From Dermanyssus gallinae (taxonomy: Eukaryota; Arthropoda; Arachnida; Mesostigmata; Dermanyssidae), in NCBI GenBank assembly GCA_003439945.1, contig QVRM01007040.1, positions 680,001-744,000 of the forward strand: a stretch of 64,000 nucleotides of DNA. The letters are read 5' to 3'. A program made the position numbers and the translations under genes. Shown here in pieces: positions 47,801-57,938 of the stretch. The notes beneath the pieces were generated by a model. The model saw nothing but the letters and a program-made list of their open reading frames with translations. It was not told the origin of the DNA and did no database searches. Each line of letters begins with the position of its first letter. The stretch's first letter is position 1.

Positions 47801-50800
47801 TACCATAAACGTATACTTGAACTAACATTGATCTATCTCTTTTCGTCGTACGTTCAGGGCCTGTCAACAAGCACGCAAGCTTCTTCATATCTTCTCAAAG
47901 ACGCATGGTCAAGCGGACCTTTCGCGGTATCCGCGCGAGCACTACATTCACTTGCAGGCCCACCTCCTGGCAGTTGACTTTAGCCGGGCGATCAAGCACA
48001 AGGACATGACGTACATCCTAATACGTGAAAGTTTCGAAAACTTGTGGTCTCTGAAGGAGTTTTGCAAAGCCGATAGCACTCGGGACTCCGCGGTTAGACC
48101 CGAATACAGGCAGTTGTTTTTCTCTAAATTTCACCTCACTCTAGCAGTAGTTCCTTTCGTGGGAACGCGGATTTATATACTGTTGGTTGTTTTACACAGG
48201 CCGGGGCGGTTGTATTTAGTTAGCAACTATGCGTGTTCTTCACCCTATATTTTCAGTTATTGTCAATCTATATTTAGGTGACTATCTACTGATACGGCTG
48301 CGACTTATTACGCAGAACATGTACAGCTGTCTCCGGATGACGGGGCCTCGCATCTTCCTGTCTGTTTCTCGTATCCCTCCCACGACTTTGTTTTTTAACC
48401 AGTAGCACACCCGCGACTGAAGAACTAGGCTGCATTCCCGTTAGGATCATCTTACGTTTACTCAATTCACAAATGTAGTTAATTTGAACATTTTAACTGC
48501 GTTTGTAGTAGTGGTTAACATTTAACTCAGCACTGAATCTTTAAATACACTCCCATGATCTTTTTTGTGATAACTTATACAGCGACACGTAAAACCGCTT
48601 AGTAAGTAGATATGCTGTCAGTTTCCTCTTTTTTTCAGCGCTAGCCAACGAATAGAAATAGCGTATTTCTCTAGCACCTTCAAATTGTCATCTTGCTGTT
48701 TCCTTCTGAATGGACGAGTTGCGGCGTGGCGCTTCATGCGTTAGCCAGATACAAAAATGCATGTCTGCGTGCGGATAGTCCATGGTTTTGAGTAGTAGCG
48801 AGTGATGCCAATGAATCTTTGTCATATGTGCCCATGTCGCAGCTAGTGGCCCACCTGACTCGTAAGATCGTGCTTATAATGGAACGCATCGCAACCAAGC
48901 TTGAAGACTTCAGCGGGGTCACCCACACGAATTGGGTGAAGGTGGCGCAGGTTCTCCTGGCTGACACGAAGGACGGTGGGCAGGACAGCGTCCCCTACAG
49001 GCCGGGAAAGCTAAAGCATTTCGTCGTCAGTCGCCAGCTTGGTTCGGGGGGATTCGGAACAATACACAAGGCGCATCTGGGTGAGGTGGCCTGCGCACTG
49101 AAGTTCGTGCCCGTCGAGCTGCTACGGGAGCCCAAGCACGCTTGCGTAGATAAGCTCGTCGGATCGATGGTCAACCATCCGTTTCTGGTCAAGTATTTTG
49201 CCTGCTTCGGAACGAAGCAGGCGTTTGTCACAGCGATGGAGTACGTGCGCGGCTGTGATTTAGTCAAACTTCTCAAGGTGGCACATTCGATTCCCGAAGA
49301 CGTGACACGGATCATTGTTGCGCAACTTGGCGAGGCTCTTCGGCATATGCACGTGAAAGGCTTCATTCACCGAGACGTGAAGGTAATGTGTGTGTAAGGC
49401 GTTCCGAAGATGACGCGCACAGATGTGTCTGTTGTTGCACTAAATAAAATCTGTTTTACTTCCATTGGAGGTAGGTCGGTCAGTCAGCCTGAGAAGGCTC
49501 GGAGACATGCTCACATGCTTCAGTATGACTTAGGTTTTTTCTAGCAGTCGTGAGCTATCGCTAAATTCATATAAGGACTACTTGATTCGTAGTATGCCTT
49601 ATAACGGACTGCTTAGACTCCTTCTTTTATAACGTTTAAGATTGTTTATATGAAAGTAAACTTCGCATCCTATGGCTTGGTCAAACTTGAGAGGTCATTG
49701 CATTTGCTAAAAAACATTTTTCCAATAAAATGGGAGGGTGGAAATGTTTTGTTTGGGAGTGACATTGAAACTACTAATTTTTGTTACATCGATGTGGTCG
49801 ACCGGACATCAGTTAGAACAAATGTTGCTGCGACAGAACGTGTTGTCAACTGAAAACACTAATTTAAATCGGCATGTTCGGAAGAAGATGCTGAAAGATA
49901 TGCCATATTTGGCCAGCAGAAGACTCTTATTGAAAAAGTTCTCAAAAATAGAGATCATGTGGTATCTAATATTTGAGCTTTCGCGTCTAATGCCTTAAAA
50001 TGATCATTATGGCAATAAAACTTAAACGGTCAGAAAAATACACATCTATTGGGAATAATGTTGGTACCAAGCCGATGGTATGTCGATTCGTAATGTGTTC
50101 TCCGCGCCCCCAACGTTGGATTCCTATAGAATCCCATGTTAACACGAGATAGTTATTTACTTGCGCAGTTCTGGTAAGATCCAGCTCAGAAATGTGTGAT
50201 ACGTTTCTCCATTTAACCTTTTCGGAAGTTTATAAAAGTTAAAAAGACTTTATCTGCGAAATGCACTAGTGCAAGAAACACAGCCTGGGTGTTTTTCCTT
50301 GAGCGTGTGAAAGTGTTATGACCTATTGATTACCAGGCAGTTCCTGCAAGGGGACGTATTTAGTGCACATCATTGTCATTGACGAGCCAGGGAGAATCTG
50401 CATATAGGCCGCCCGCATGCATGCTAGGGTTGCTTCCCCGTAAGTGTTCGGATTTTAATGATAAACAACTTCTGCACAGGTCCTTGTGAACTTCCAGAAG
50501 AGTTTAGTGAAGGAACGTACCACATATTTCTGAGCAGGACCTTACTAGATATGCTAATAGATGTTTCTGAAAGTATTCGCCAGTAACTTCGCTCAAAAAT
50601 GGTCCTCCGGCTTATTGCGCATTTTGCGGAATGGGTCTGTTTTGTTACATTAATGGCAAATGTTTAAAGCAATAAACGCGCAAACTTAAACATTAGACAT
50701 TACAGAGGGTCGATTTTTTTGTAAATTTATTTAGTATGAGTTTTTAACCGCTAGCCAAAGTTGGAAGCTCGCCGGCAAAGCACATTGGTCGGATTCCGTT

Positions 50801-53800
50801 TCTCCATCGAAGAACATACTATCAGCATCACATTTTGTAAAGTCATGCCCGGTCAACCACATTGGTATATTAAAAATGTGTAATTTTACTATCACTCTTT
50901 GTACAAGTACAATAAGGAAACAATATTTCATCCTTCCCACTAAATAAAAAAATACTCATTTTAACGAATAATCTTGAATCATTTTAGGTTTGGCCAACCT
51001 GAGCGGCATGATACCAACTGAAAGACTTAGATACCCTTTATATATATATACTCATATATACGAGCGTCTTATCTTTAAAGCATTGGCTAATACTTCTTCT
51101 GCTATATGTTGCCAACAGCCAGCTAATCTAATAATGGAGCAAGGCTGTCGTGTAAAGCTCATTGACTTCGATACGGCAAAAGTGTGCATCGGCAAGTTTG
51201 TTACGAAACACCAGACGAGCTTCGTAGCCCGCACGCCTATGGAGTTCTCCGACAGCCAGATAGCAGGGACTGTTCCCTATCTGGCACCGGAGTGTGTCAC
51301 CTATACGGGCTACGGCCGCGCCATGGACTGGTAAGCTAAATGTTTTTGATTTTACTCGAACGTTTTTCTGCAGACTAAAAACCAGTCGCGTTTTTTTTGC
51401 AGGGTTAAAACCGAGTCTTTGTCGCCGCCGCATAAACTGCAAGCGAATCAGCAGCACCAAGAATGATTCTACATTTAGTTACTTCTCTTTCCAGGTTGAG
51501 CCTGGCAAGACATATTGTGCATAAGTCTATACGTAAGGGCTACCACAGGACAAATTTCGCGCCAATTTATAGCGGCGTTTATTGTTATAGTTTGATTCAA
51601 AAAAGCAAACAAGGCTCGACAATTTTTAAAAAGCCGAAAATAGAGAACCAACGAATCCGCATGAAGTTTTGTGTTAAAAGCCAAATCCTATATTTCAAAG
51701 TGGATGAAATGCTACGAACTGCTTGTGGTGATCAAGCAGTATTCCAAAACTTTGTGTATACGTGGTATAGTAGTGGTGAGATGTTTGTGGTGGTCTAGTG
51801 AGAGTAGTGGTAAAATTCTCCACGTGAAGAGATCGGTGATGACTCCCGTTCGGAAAGGGGAGTCTCCCTCTTTCCGGGGCTTCTGTTATTTATTAATTAC
51901 GTATTAATAACTTCTGTTATTGAAGAAGAAATAACAGAAGAAAACGTTAAACAAGTTTGTGATATCGTATTCAACAATTGCCGAATTACTATAAGGGAGA
52001 TAACAGAGCATATACATATATATGTATATATAAACGACGTGATGATGTTGCACAGGTGGGCGACTGGAGTAACGACATTTCACCTGACGACCGGACGTTT
52101 GCCATTTCAACGCTTCCGCACGCAACAGGAACTTCATCGGATGATCGCCGCTGGCTACTATCGGTGGCCCCGCGACAAATCGGTCAGCGCCGAGCTTCAA
52201 AATTTTGTCAGCTCCCTCATGCAGAAGAAGCCCTCTGGTTCGTGCCGAATCTGCCTAGGACGTTTGTATAGATATAATGTTTGCTTATAAAGATACTGAT
52301 AAGACGTATAATGCGTACCCATACTACCGTTACCGTTTGGGTCTACCAAGTATCTCTCTCTTTTGGTAGACCCAGACTACCGTTAGTTTAACAACGACGC
52401 CCGGTGTGCAGCATACTTCTTATCAGTATCGTAATTAACAACATGTTGATTGATTGAATGATTTATTGTTCGCTTGGCATGTATACCTAAATACACATGT
52501 CACCCTTTTATATCAGGGGCGCTTAGAGCGGCAGCATATATATAACCTACGCATCCATATAATCCATGTCTACTTCGATATCTACTGAGTATTTGCTTTC
52601 TATTGTGACAGCCTCTTCTTTGTAATATCGACCAGGTAATTTCTACCATTTGGTCCTAGAGCTAGGGCCTCCGACAGCTCTATATCTCTGCTCCCCCCTA
52701 AGGCTATACATTCTTTAACATATGTTCGATGTTAAACTGACAGTAGTATGGGCTTTACAAATACCCTAGAATCTAGTCGTTCTCTTTGCACCTTGTCGGG
52801 AGTGGCTACAGTATTGTTTTTCGAGATCATTTCACTTGGCCATTTCATTCTGCCATTAAGGCTCAACTTTTTGAGACGGTTATTTTTGCCTCGAAAACAA
52901 GTTCTGCAAATCTTCTTACCGTACACCAGGAGTCATGATCTTTGAAGAGCGCCTCTACAAGGGCTTGGCATGTCAGGGAATTTTTCAGTCTTAGGTTCCG
53001 AGACAGTAGCTGTTGCTTAGTATTGAAAAACGCGCGGTGTTTGTAGCAGTAACTTACACCAGAAGCGGTTTCTGGCCGTATCCAGCAAGCAAAGAAGATG
53101 CTTCATCTATATAGCGAAGCACTTTTTTTCACAAAATTTGCCACTGAAAGATGGCCTCACACCCTGCAACGGCTACAGCTCAACATTGGTACAATCTTGA
53201 GCGCGTAAAGACGCACTGCTGCACTCAGGGGCAGTTATCGAAGTTCCTTCATATCTGTGTGAATAGAAGCAATGCGTTGTTGTTTTATTATTTTTGACCC
53301 ATACGTCTCCATATCGCGTATAGACATCTCTCATATTCCCTAAACTAGTGTAATGCTTTCGATCTTAAAATTTCAGCTGAGGAAGTACCACGAACAGTAT
53401 TTTCACACGGCGGATTACCTAATGGGCAAACTTAACCCACTAAAGGGTTGAGTTGCCCATTAGGTAACTATTTTATTGAACGTGCGCCTCTATGAGGCAA
53501 TACTGTCACATTATATACACACCCCATTATGCGATAACAAAGTTGTCGTACGTTATAGTTTGTTGATGTTATGTCTCTTGCAAACTCTGTTCGCCTCTGA
53601 TGTAAAAGAGTGCTTGCGATGATAATTTATGACAACAATATCCCAATACAATGTGGCCTCAATGGACGACGTAGGCATCTTCGTCCCTTATTGAGAGAGC
53701 GGCTCTCTAAATAAACGCAACGCAATTGCCGGGCTGCGGGTAAGAAGTTTGCCTGACGCCACTATCAGTAGTTTACATTACCAACTAACGTTTGATTTTA

Positions 53801-56800
53801 TTTTAACATTTATACTAAGGTTATAATTTAGTAGGTGTAATTGTAAACACATTTTGTTTAAATTTAAAAATAGATAACTATAGCCATAGCAGTTTGATCA
53901 ACTGCGTACAAGAGATAACTTTGAGTTGGGATACATCGAACAACAGCCTCACGAAACGCCGTTGTAATCTTTGAGACACCGTTCCGTTTAGTAGTGTTTA
54001 ACGGCTGCATAATTTGTGGTTATTTTTTGTGGGCTTACAGAGCGGTTGTGCTCACGGTCTTACAATGACTTCCAACAGCATCCCTTTTTCGCCGAAATGG
54101 ACTGGCAGAAACTGCTCACAACGGTTAACGTTAAGGTAGGACAATCGAACGCAAGCGTATTTCCATAAATGGCTATGCATATATGTCCAGGTAGTTCTAG
54201 GTGGTATGCATGCAATGCTAGGTACTATAGGTATATATATATATGTAATACGACTGGTATGACCAGCAGTCTATATAGGGCGTCTCTACAAGAGTAGAAT
54301 GTATCGAATAGCGACCAATTCTTGGTAATGATGGACTATCTAACATCGCATAGTTTAAAAGTTTGACTGTCAAAGCTCAGCCGCAGAAATGGCGCGAATT
54401 TGAGGTATTTAACTCTTGTTGGTACACCTTGTAGATACAACCCTGTTGAACCCGTTATATATTTGCCTGGCAAATAGGTTACATATACAATATGGTTAAT
54501 ACATTTTATTTAACTCATAACGGGGTGTAAACAATTGTCCCCCAGCTAACGTGACGACAAACTACATCAGTCCTAGGTCCAGGCCTGGTGTCGACCACCT
54601 GGACAAGGTACCAAGCACCGCCGTGGCGTTACCACGTTGTATATCCAATGACAGTCTTTGCCGGAAAAAAATCACCAGCGCGTAGGTCGCCCGTGGCCAA
54701 TCTTAGACACTTGCATGACTTAGTAATAACTCCCCCAGTAATTTTACCTGGGCCCCTAAGGTCTCAGTAACAAAAGGTCAAAATGCATAGAGTCTCCGAT
54801 AGATGCGTACTTCCGACACTTTTTTCCGACTTCGAAATAGCATAACCAGCCTGGGTAGCGCCGTGACTGACCATTGAAGGTGCTAAAGAGTCAATCACGG
54901 TAGCGTCCCATATGAGTGTCTTCCCACTCTTAAAGGCTGGTAAGATCATCCCATCAGGTCGACGGGCGTCGTTTGTACACAAGCCTGCGGGTTCGAGAAC
55001 ACAAGGGTAGCAGAATCCCTTAGAGCACGGGCTAGGGTATCATTCATAGCAGCATGTCTCGTACTACGGCCTAAGCTGCGGATTCAGGATGAGCCATGGT
55101 GCCCTAGGGGTGAGACCTTCTCGCCACAGCTGCACTCATGTTCCTCGACTAGAGGGATTCCAAGGCGAAGACTAACGCAGATCCTGACGACGAAGTCCTT
55201 TAAGAGAGTTCCAACGGGAGCACTCGGCAGAGTATTGAGCCATGCACCAGTACCACTACCTACATGGTTAATACATATACGTACATGTAAGATAGATTGT
55301 CAATGCAATACTTTTTCTTCAGACTCTACATAGCGTCTGTTTTATTGGGCGAGAAAATGCAAATATCACCAGCGTGTCTGGAATTCGGCCGCGTGGTACT
55401 TGGCGTGGGTGGTGGCGCGGTCTACGCGCTAGTCATGGTTGGCATCCAGTCGGTTCGGTTCTCGTTGGTCGAATTCTTCTTGAGCGATTCTCATTGAAAA
55501 TTGATAATAAAACCACATCGCTATGAGTCAGCGGCCATTTCACCACAACGACTCTTGGAAAAATCCTAGATATCTCAACATTTGTTTGGCATTCGGTGCA
55601 CAGAAGGTATGGCTCACCGTGGTTCCCAGTCCATAGAGAACGGATGATAGTCGTTTCCATATAGTGAACCCTAAAATCCAATTATGGAAGGAGCTTACAA
55701 ACTCTCCGCAGTTAGTCACTACAGATGATTTTATCTGCCGCAGTCAATCGACCGCCTCGGCGAAACGAGGAAGAAAACCACCTACTCCACGCTCACAGAT
55801 TTGAGTTAAATCACAAGCGGTTTGCCAGCGGCTCAGCGTAGCCAAATTGCTGTTAGAAATAGGAAAATCTGCTTTTTCAAGCTGGCGAGACATATTGGCG
55901 TTCGGCCTACGACACTATAGATTGTGAAACATCATTTGGTGTATGGCTCGCCTTGACGTTCAGACTAGCTAGATTTTGCAGCTCAACCAATATACCGTCA
56001 AATGACTCAGCGGGCGAAGTGATTTCCTAGATACTGGTGAAAGTTATTCCCCTATATATTCAGAACTCTTTTTATCGGCCGAGCGAAAGCGTTGTTTGTA
56101 CGCATTACGCAAATCTATGCGTCAGCCCATTCGTGCTCACACAACTCTTGCAGTGTGACATTCTGAACCTTCATTCGTAACCTTTTATGGATCCGTCGCA
56201 GAAGTCGCACAGTACATACAAAATGCATATTCTCTGTTTCTTAGCGCGCAGCTGCTAAGGATGCAGAACTCGCGAGGATCTGGCTTTCGCGGTCGTTGTT
56301 GCGCACATGGTCTTTTCTGCGTGCTTGGCATTGATGTAATAGCTGTAAGGCTTTTCTGTGGTTCCAGTAGACACTCTTATTTTATGCTTGTTGGGTGAGC
56401 TCACGCATGGCCGCCCTTCATCTTCTGTAGTCGCCCATTTATGTAGTGACGTACTTACTTCGGTAAGCTTGATCGTTCCGTAGGACTCATCTAAACCATT
56501 GAATGTGTTCGTATTGTGACCATCATTGCACACATTAGTAAAATGCGTGCACGGCTATGTCTCTTACCTTTATATTTTTGGGCATTTTTGACTGCTGCTG
56601 CTGCTTATCGTTGCGGAATTTAAGGATTATCGGCTTCATCCTTTTATCAGCTCTACTAACAAGTTCCTATACGCTAGGCCATGGTTATCACACTGTCTCA
56701 ATGGCATCCTGGGCATTGGCATGACGTTCAGTATACTAGCTAAAGATCCCTTAAAAAAAGGGCGAATACCACGGCGCGTGCCTGAAAGGCATCTTGTAGC

Positions 56801-57938
56801 CGATGAGATGTGTGTCTTCTTTTTCTAGCCTCTATTGTGGAGCAAACAACGTGATTTTGTACCTTCCCCTGCCTGCTCAGAAACCGGCTGTCTTTTGAGT
56901 TTAACATAGGCGCCGCCTTTTTAAGATTTTGTTTAATAAGGCATGTAGAACCTTAAATGGCCCGTCAACCAAACATGACCGAGATGTTATATTATTGCCG
57001 AATATGCCGAGGTGTTATATCATTGTCTCTCTCAAATAATAAATATTGTATACCGATTGTCTCTATGGTTCACTAGCATGTGAACAGCGTACCATGTACT
57101 GGATATGTACTTATTACAGATTTAGGAGAATTATATATGTAAACATGTTCTTTGGCCAGTCAACATCTCATCTGGTTATTGTTGTCTCGACTCTAGGAGT
57201 TCCCGCTGATTAAAAAGTGTATGGCGAAAACAATCAACGGATACTCGCCGGTGTCTTCCCCGCAGACCGACTGCCGACGATTTGTCTTAGATCCAAGCAC
57301 CATTGTTGTAAGTATCAGATATGAAGGTGCTCTCAATTGAGCTAGGTATGGGGCTAGCCTTTCCGAGCTGTGTTGGTCTGACTCATTCTGATTAGAGCAA
57401 ACGCGTGCTGCTGCTTCTTGCCTCGTGTCGCTAGTAGCAACTATAGGACGCTCAAGGCGGCGATCATGTCCAATCAACAGCTTTTCCTCTCACACTGAGG
57501 TTAGGGACGACCTCAAACCCTCGGCTTTTCTTTTTATCGGTTCGCGCTTTCTTTAGACGGATATATCATAGGCTTTGCGCAGCTGTCGAGAGACGATGTG
57601 CTGCTGCTGACACTCTAAACCTCTCTATAGACGTGTCGTAAAAACAGTTGTTCCTGACCCATCGATCCACTTAAGTTCTACTGTAACTGAAGCCGCAGTC
57701 GACGTGATGGCGCGGGGTCCGCGCACACCCCTTGCACTGTGTGGACTTGTAACGTTGTGTAAAACCTTCTCCACAGGATACGAACGAGCATAGCAACCTG
57801 TACACGTACTGTTCGGCGGGATTTCAACGAGCCATTAACAAGCTGACCTCGGGACAGTCTCCTACCCTTGATCTGATCATGGACCCATATCGACCTCCGG
57901 AGGAGACCGACGCGAAATACCTTTTCGAGAATTTTTAG
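43166..57938 (+). CDS. MAST-like AGC-type protein kinase gene, seven exons (whole span)
   Basis: Exons 43166-43337, 47858-48092, 48843-49382, 51119-51330, 52056-52237, 54041-54135 and 57777-57938 join without a frame break to at least 531 codons ending in TAG. All six junctions agree in phase. The product has a helical pre-kinase region like that of MAST kinases, then an AGC-type kinase fold: GSGGFGT, ALK lysine, HRDVKPANL, DFD, APE, DWW and HPFFAEMDW. Tick genomes, as I remember them, hold families of such MAST-like kinases. Notable changes are DFD for DFG and Asp at the alpha-C Glu position. Upstream exons may be missing: exon 1 starts in phase 1. I expect an active or regulatory Ser/Thr kinase; substrate unknown. 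Confidence 0.75.
43449..44690 (-). pseudogene. LINE fragment inside kinase intron 1 (RT to C-terminus), decayed
   Basis: Minus-strand blocks in order: FLVLDWQKAFNKAPRGLL (44650), VDTPQGDPLSCLFLFTLLLA (44480, the RT PQGDPLS motif), KIIPTLMYGLDRVWE (about 44000) and a C-terminal Cys/His end with YHQLACSNTNFYEEY and CVCRLC...CTKYHAPAC (43630-43510). The terminal Cys/His pattern and the YG-x-W-E thumb are the same type as the plus-strand fragment at 23.05 kb. Frames shift several times. It lies within the first predicted intron, antisense to the kinase gene. Confidence 0.75.
44798..44851. repeat. (TA)n array
   Basis: Alternating TA tract of 54 bases in the kinase intron. Confidence 0.97.
44932..45330 (-). 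mobile_element. Mariner relic with internal deletion
   Basis: The minus strand carries an N-terminal helix-turn-helix block, CEIAEAMGISHGVVQQILHQ, preceded by MADR (45270-45210). Soon after it come C-terminal-like sequence (GVSLHFQWT, KLEQQREKYC, about 45080-45020) and an end sequence whose plus-strand form begins GGGACGTTCATTAAGAAACC (44932). The whole catalytic middle is missing, so this is a deletion derivative. The opposite terminal repeat was not found. Confidence 0.55.
45331..47857. other. Intron 1 of the kinase gene, remainder
   Basis: AT-rich DNA. Open frames at 45450-45950 on both strands are without recognised motifs. A (GAA)n run lies at about 46519-46536. No exon could be supported. 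Confidence 0.45.
47858..48092 (+). CDS. Kinase gene exon: MAST-type pre-kinase helices, first half
   Basis: Acceptor CGTACGTTCAG ends at 47857. The frame reads ACQQARKLLHIFSKTHGQAD, then HLLAVDFSRAIKHKDMTYIL and IRESFENLWSLKEFCKADS. The ESFENLWSL stretch corresponds to the ELQENLEKLL helix of the MAST pre-kinase domain. The donor chosen, GCG|GTTAGA at 48092, is weak, but it is the phase-0 choice that makes the helical alignment continue into the next exon. The open frame itself runs on to 48281, so the 3' boundary is uncertain. Confidence 0.65.
48093..48842. other. Kinase intron
   Basis: AT-rich with stops in all frames. Nothing further seen. Confidence 0.6.
48843..49382 (+). CDS. Kinase gene exon: end of pre-kinase domain and kinase N-lobe
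   Basis: Acceptor CCCATGTCGCAG; donor AAG|GTAATG (strong). It begins LVAHLTRKIVLIMERIATKL, matching the MAST FVTQLVKKLLIII helix. The kinase domain starts at about KHFVVSRQLGSGGFGT with the glycine loop. It continues with CALKFV (ATP-binding Lys), VDKLVGSMVNHPFLV (alpha-C, with Asp where Glu is usual), AMEYVRGCDLVKLL (hinge) and FIHRDVK (catalytic loop, cut by the intron). The intron within the HRD-K-P-x-N loop is exact: the next exon supplies P-A-N. The exon is 540 bases, in phase 0 at both ends. Confidence 0.88.
49383..51118. other. Kinase intron
   Basis: 1.7 kb of AT-rich DNA. Open frames at 49650-49998 and the inverted 50731-50940 share related text (NIPMWLTGHDFTKC on the minus strand, YIDVVDRTSVRTN on the plus). 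This suggests an old inverted repeat of unknown type. Confidence 0.5.
51119..51330 (+). CDS. Kinase gene exon: metal-binding and activation segment
   Basis: Acceptor GTTGCCAACAG; donor CTG|GTAAGC (strong). Starts PANLIMEQGCRVKLIDFDTA, completing the catalytic loop and supplying the magnesium-binding motif, here DFD instead of DFG. A long activation segment follows with SFVARTPMEFSDSQIAGT. Next come VPYLAPE (the APE motif) and GYGRAMDW. The long insert between DFD and APE, with a GT(V)PYLAPE end, is AGC-like. The exon ends in phase 2, so the second Trp of DWW is split across the intron. Confidence 0.88.
51331..52055. other. Kinase intron
   Basis: Short intron with a TA-rich patch at 52012-52031. 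Plus-strand open frames near 51460-51800 have no recognised motif. Confidence 0.55.
52056..52237 (+). CDS. Kinase gene exon: C-lobe
   Basis: Acceptor GATGTTGCACAG. The first base completes Trp, giving DWWATGVTTFHLTTGRLPF, the usual F-helix and following loop of AGC kinases. Then come ELHRMIAAGYYRWPRDKSV and LQNFVSSLMQKKPS. The donor used, CTG|GTTCGT at 52237, is non-ideal. It is chosen because it restores the KKPSERL motif with the next exon; reading on instead gives an unrelated tail and a stop at 52290. Confidence 0.85.
52339..52373. repeat. 11-bp inverted repeat around a CT-rich loop
   Basis: GGGTCTACCAA (52339) and TTGGTAGACCC (52363) are perfect complements. The flanks also repeat ACTACCGTTA on both sides (52323, 52377). 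Confidence 0.8.
52440..52930 (-). pseudogene. Possible LINE 3' end relic
   Basis: The plus strand starts with TTGATTGATTGAATGATTTA, which on the minus strand is an AATCAATC-type 3' tail. Minus-strand readings include RDIELSEALALGPNGRNYLV (about 52650), a plausible LINE C-terminal stretch. No diagnostic motif is present. Confidence 0.3.
52931..54040. other. Kinase intron, remainder
   Basis: AT-rich DNA; apart from the hairpin at 53415 nothing was recognised. Confidence 0.5.
53415..53467. repeat. 24-bp inverted repeat (hairpin)
   Basis: The left arm TTACCTAATGGGCAA plus ACTTAACCC (53415-53438) pairs with 53445-53467 with one bulge and one mismatch around a 6-base loop. Confidence 0.85.
54041..54135 (+). 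CDS. Kinase gene exon: end of C-lobe (HPFF-DW motif)
   Basis: Acceptor GGGCTTACAG; donor AAG|GTAGGA. With the phase-1 base from the previous exon it reads ERLCSRSYNDFQQHPFFAEM, then DWQKLLTTVNVK. The HPFF-x3-DW-x2-LL signature is the invariant C-terminal edge of AGC kinase domains, so this small exon is well supported even though it is only 95 bases. It lies 1.8 kb from the previous exon. Confidence 0.85.
54770..55250 (-). pseudogene. Retroelement C-terminal module, copy 2 (in kinase intron)
   Basis: Minus-strand blocks in order: GAWLNTLPSAPVGTLLKDFV and RICVSLRLGIPLVEEHECSC (55245-55130), HHG (about 55100), STRHAAMNDTLARALRDS (55060-55010), RPDGMILPAFKSGKTLIWDA and VIDSLAPSMV (54955-54870). 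The same block order occurs at 31.5-32.3 kb (GAWLQALPA, NDTFSRALRSA, WDATVTDSLAPSMV). This copy keeps the CSCG-type cysteine block better and loses the downstream part. Confidence 0.7.
55251..57776. other. Last kinase intron, remainder
   Basis: AT-rich to balanced DNA. Short frames on both strands (for example 55433-55681 minus and 57193-57477 minus) have no recognised motif. Confidence 0.45.
57777..57938 (+). CDS. Kinase gene terminal exon: AGC C-tail
   Basis: A good acceptor (ACCTTCTCCACAG) and a phase-0 continuation give 53 codons and a TAG stop. The end reads MDPYRPPEETDAKYLFENF. The PPEETDAKYLF stretch resembles the P-x-P...D-T-x-N-F part of AGC C-tails, and the terminal FENF resembles a hydrophobic motif ending at the C-terminus as in PKA (FxxF-COOH). 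Which of the two it represents is uncertain. An alternative acceptor (GGGACAG) at about 57842 would skip 22 codons but is much weaker. Confidence 0.65.
   Translation, partial: DTNEHSNLYTYCSAGFQRAINKLTSGQSPTLDLIMDPYRPPEETDAKYLFENF

Noticed and set aside
53393..53450. Kinase exon after the acceptor-like AAAATTTCAG
   Set aside because: The frame runs into a stop inside the hairpin, and adding it breaks the well-supported KKPSERL junction between the flanking exons.
55317..55500. Kinase exon after CTTTTTCTTCAG
   Set aside because: The acceptor looks good, but the frame has no donor in phase with both neighbours and no AGC C-tail motif.
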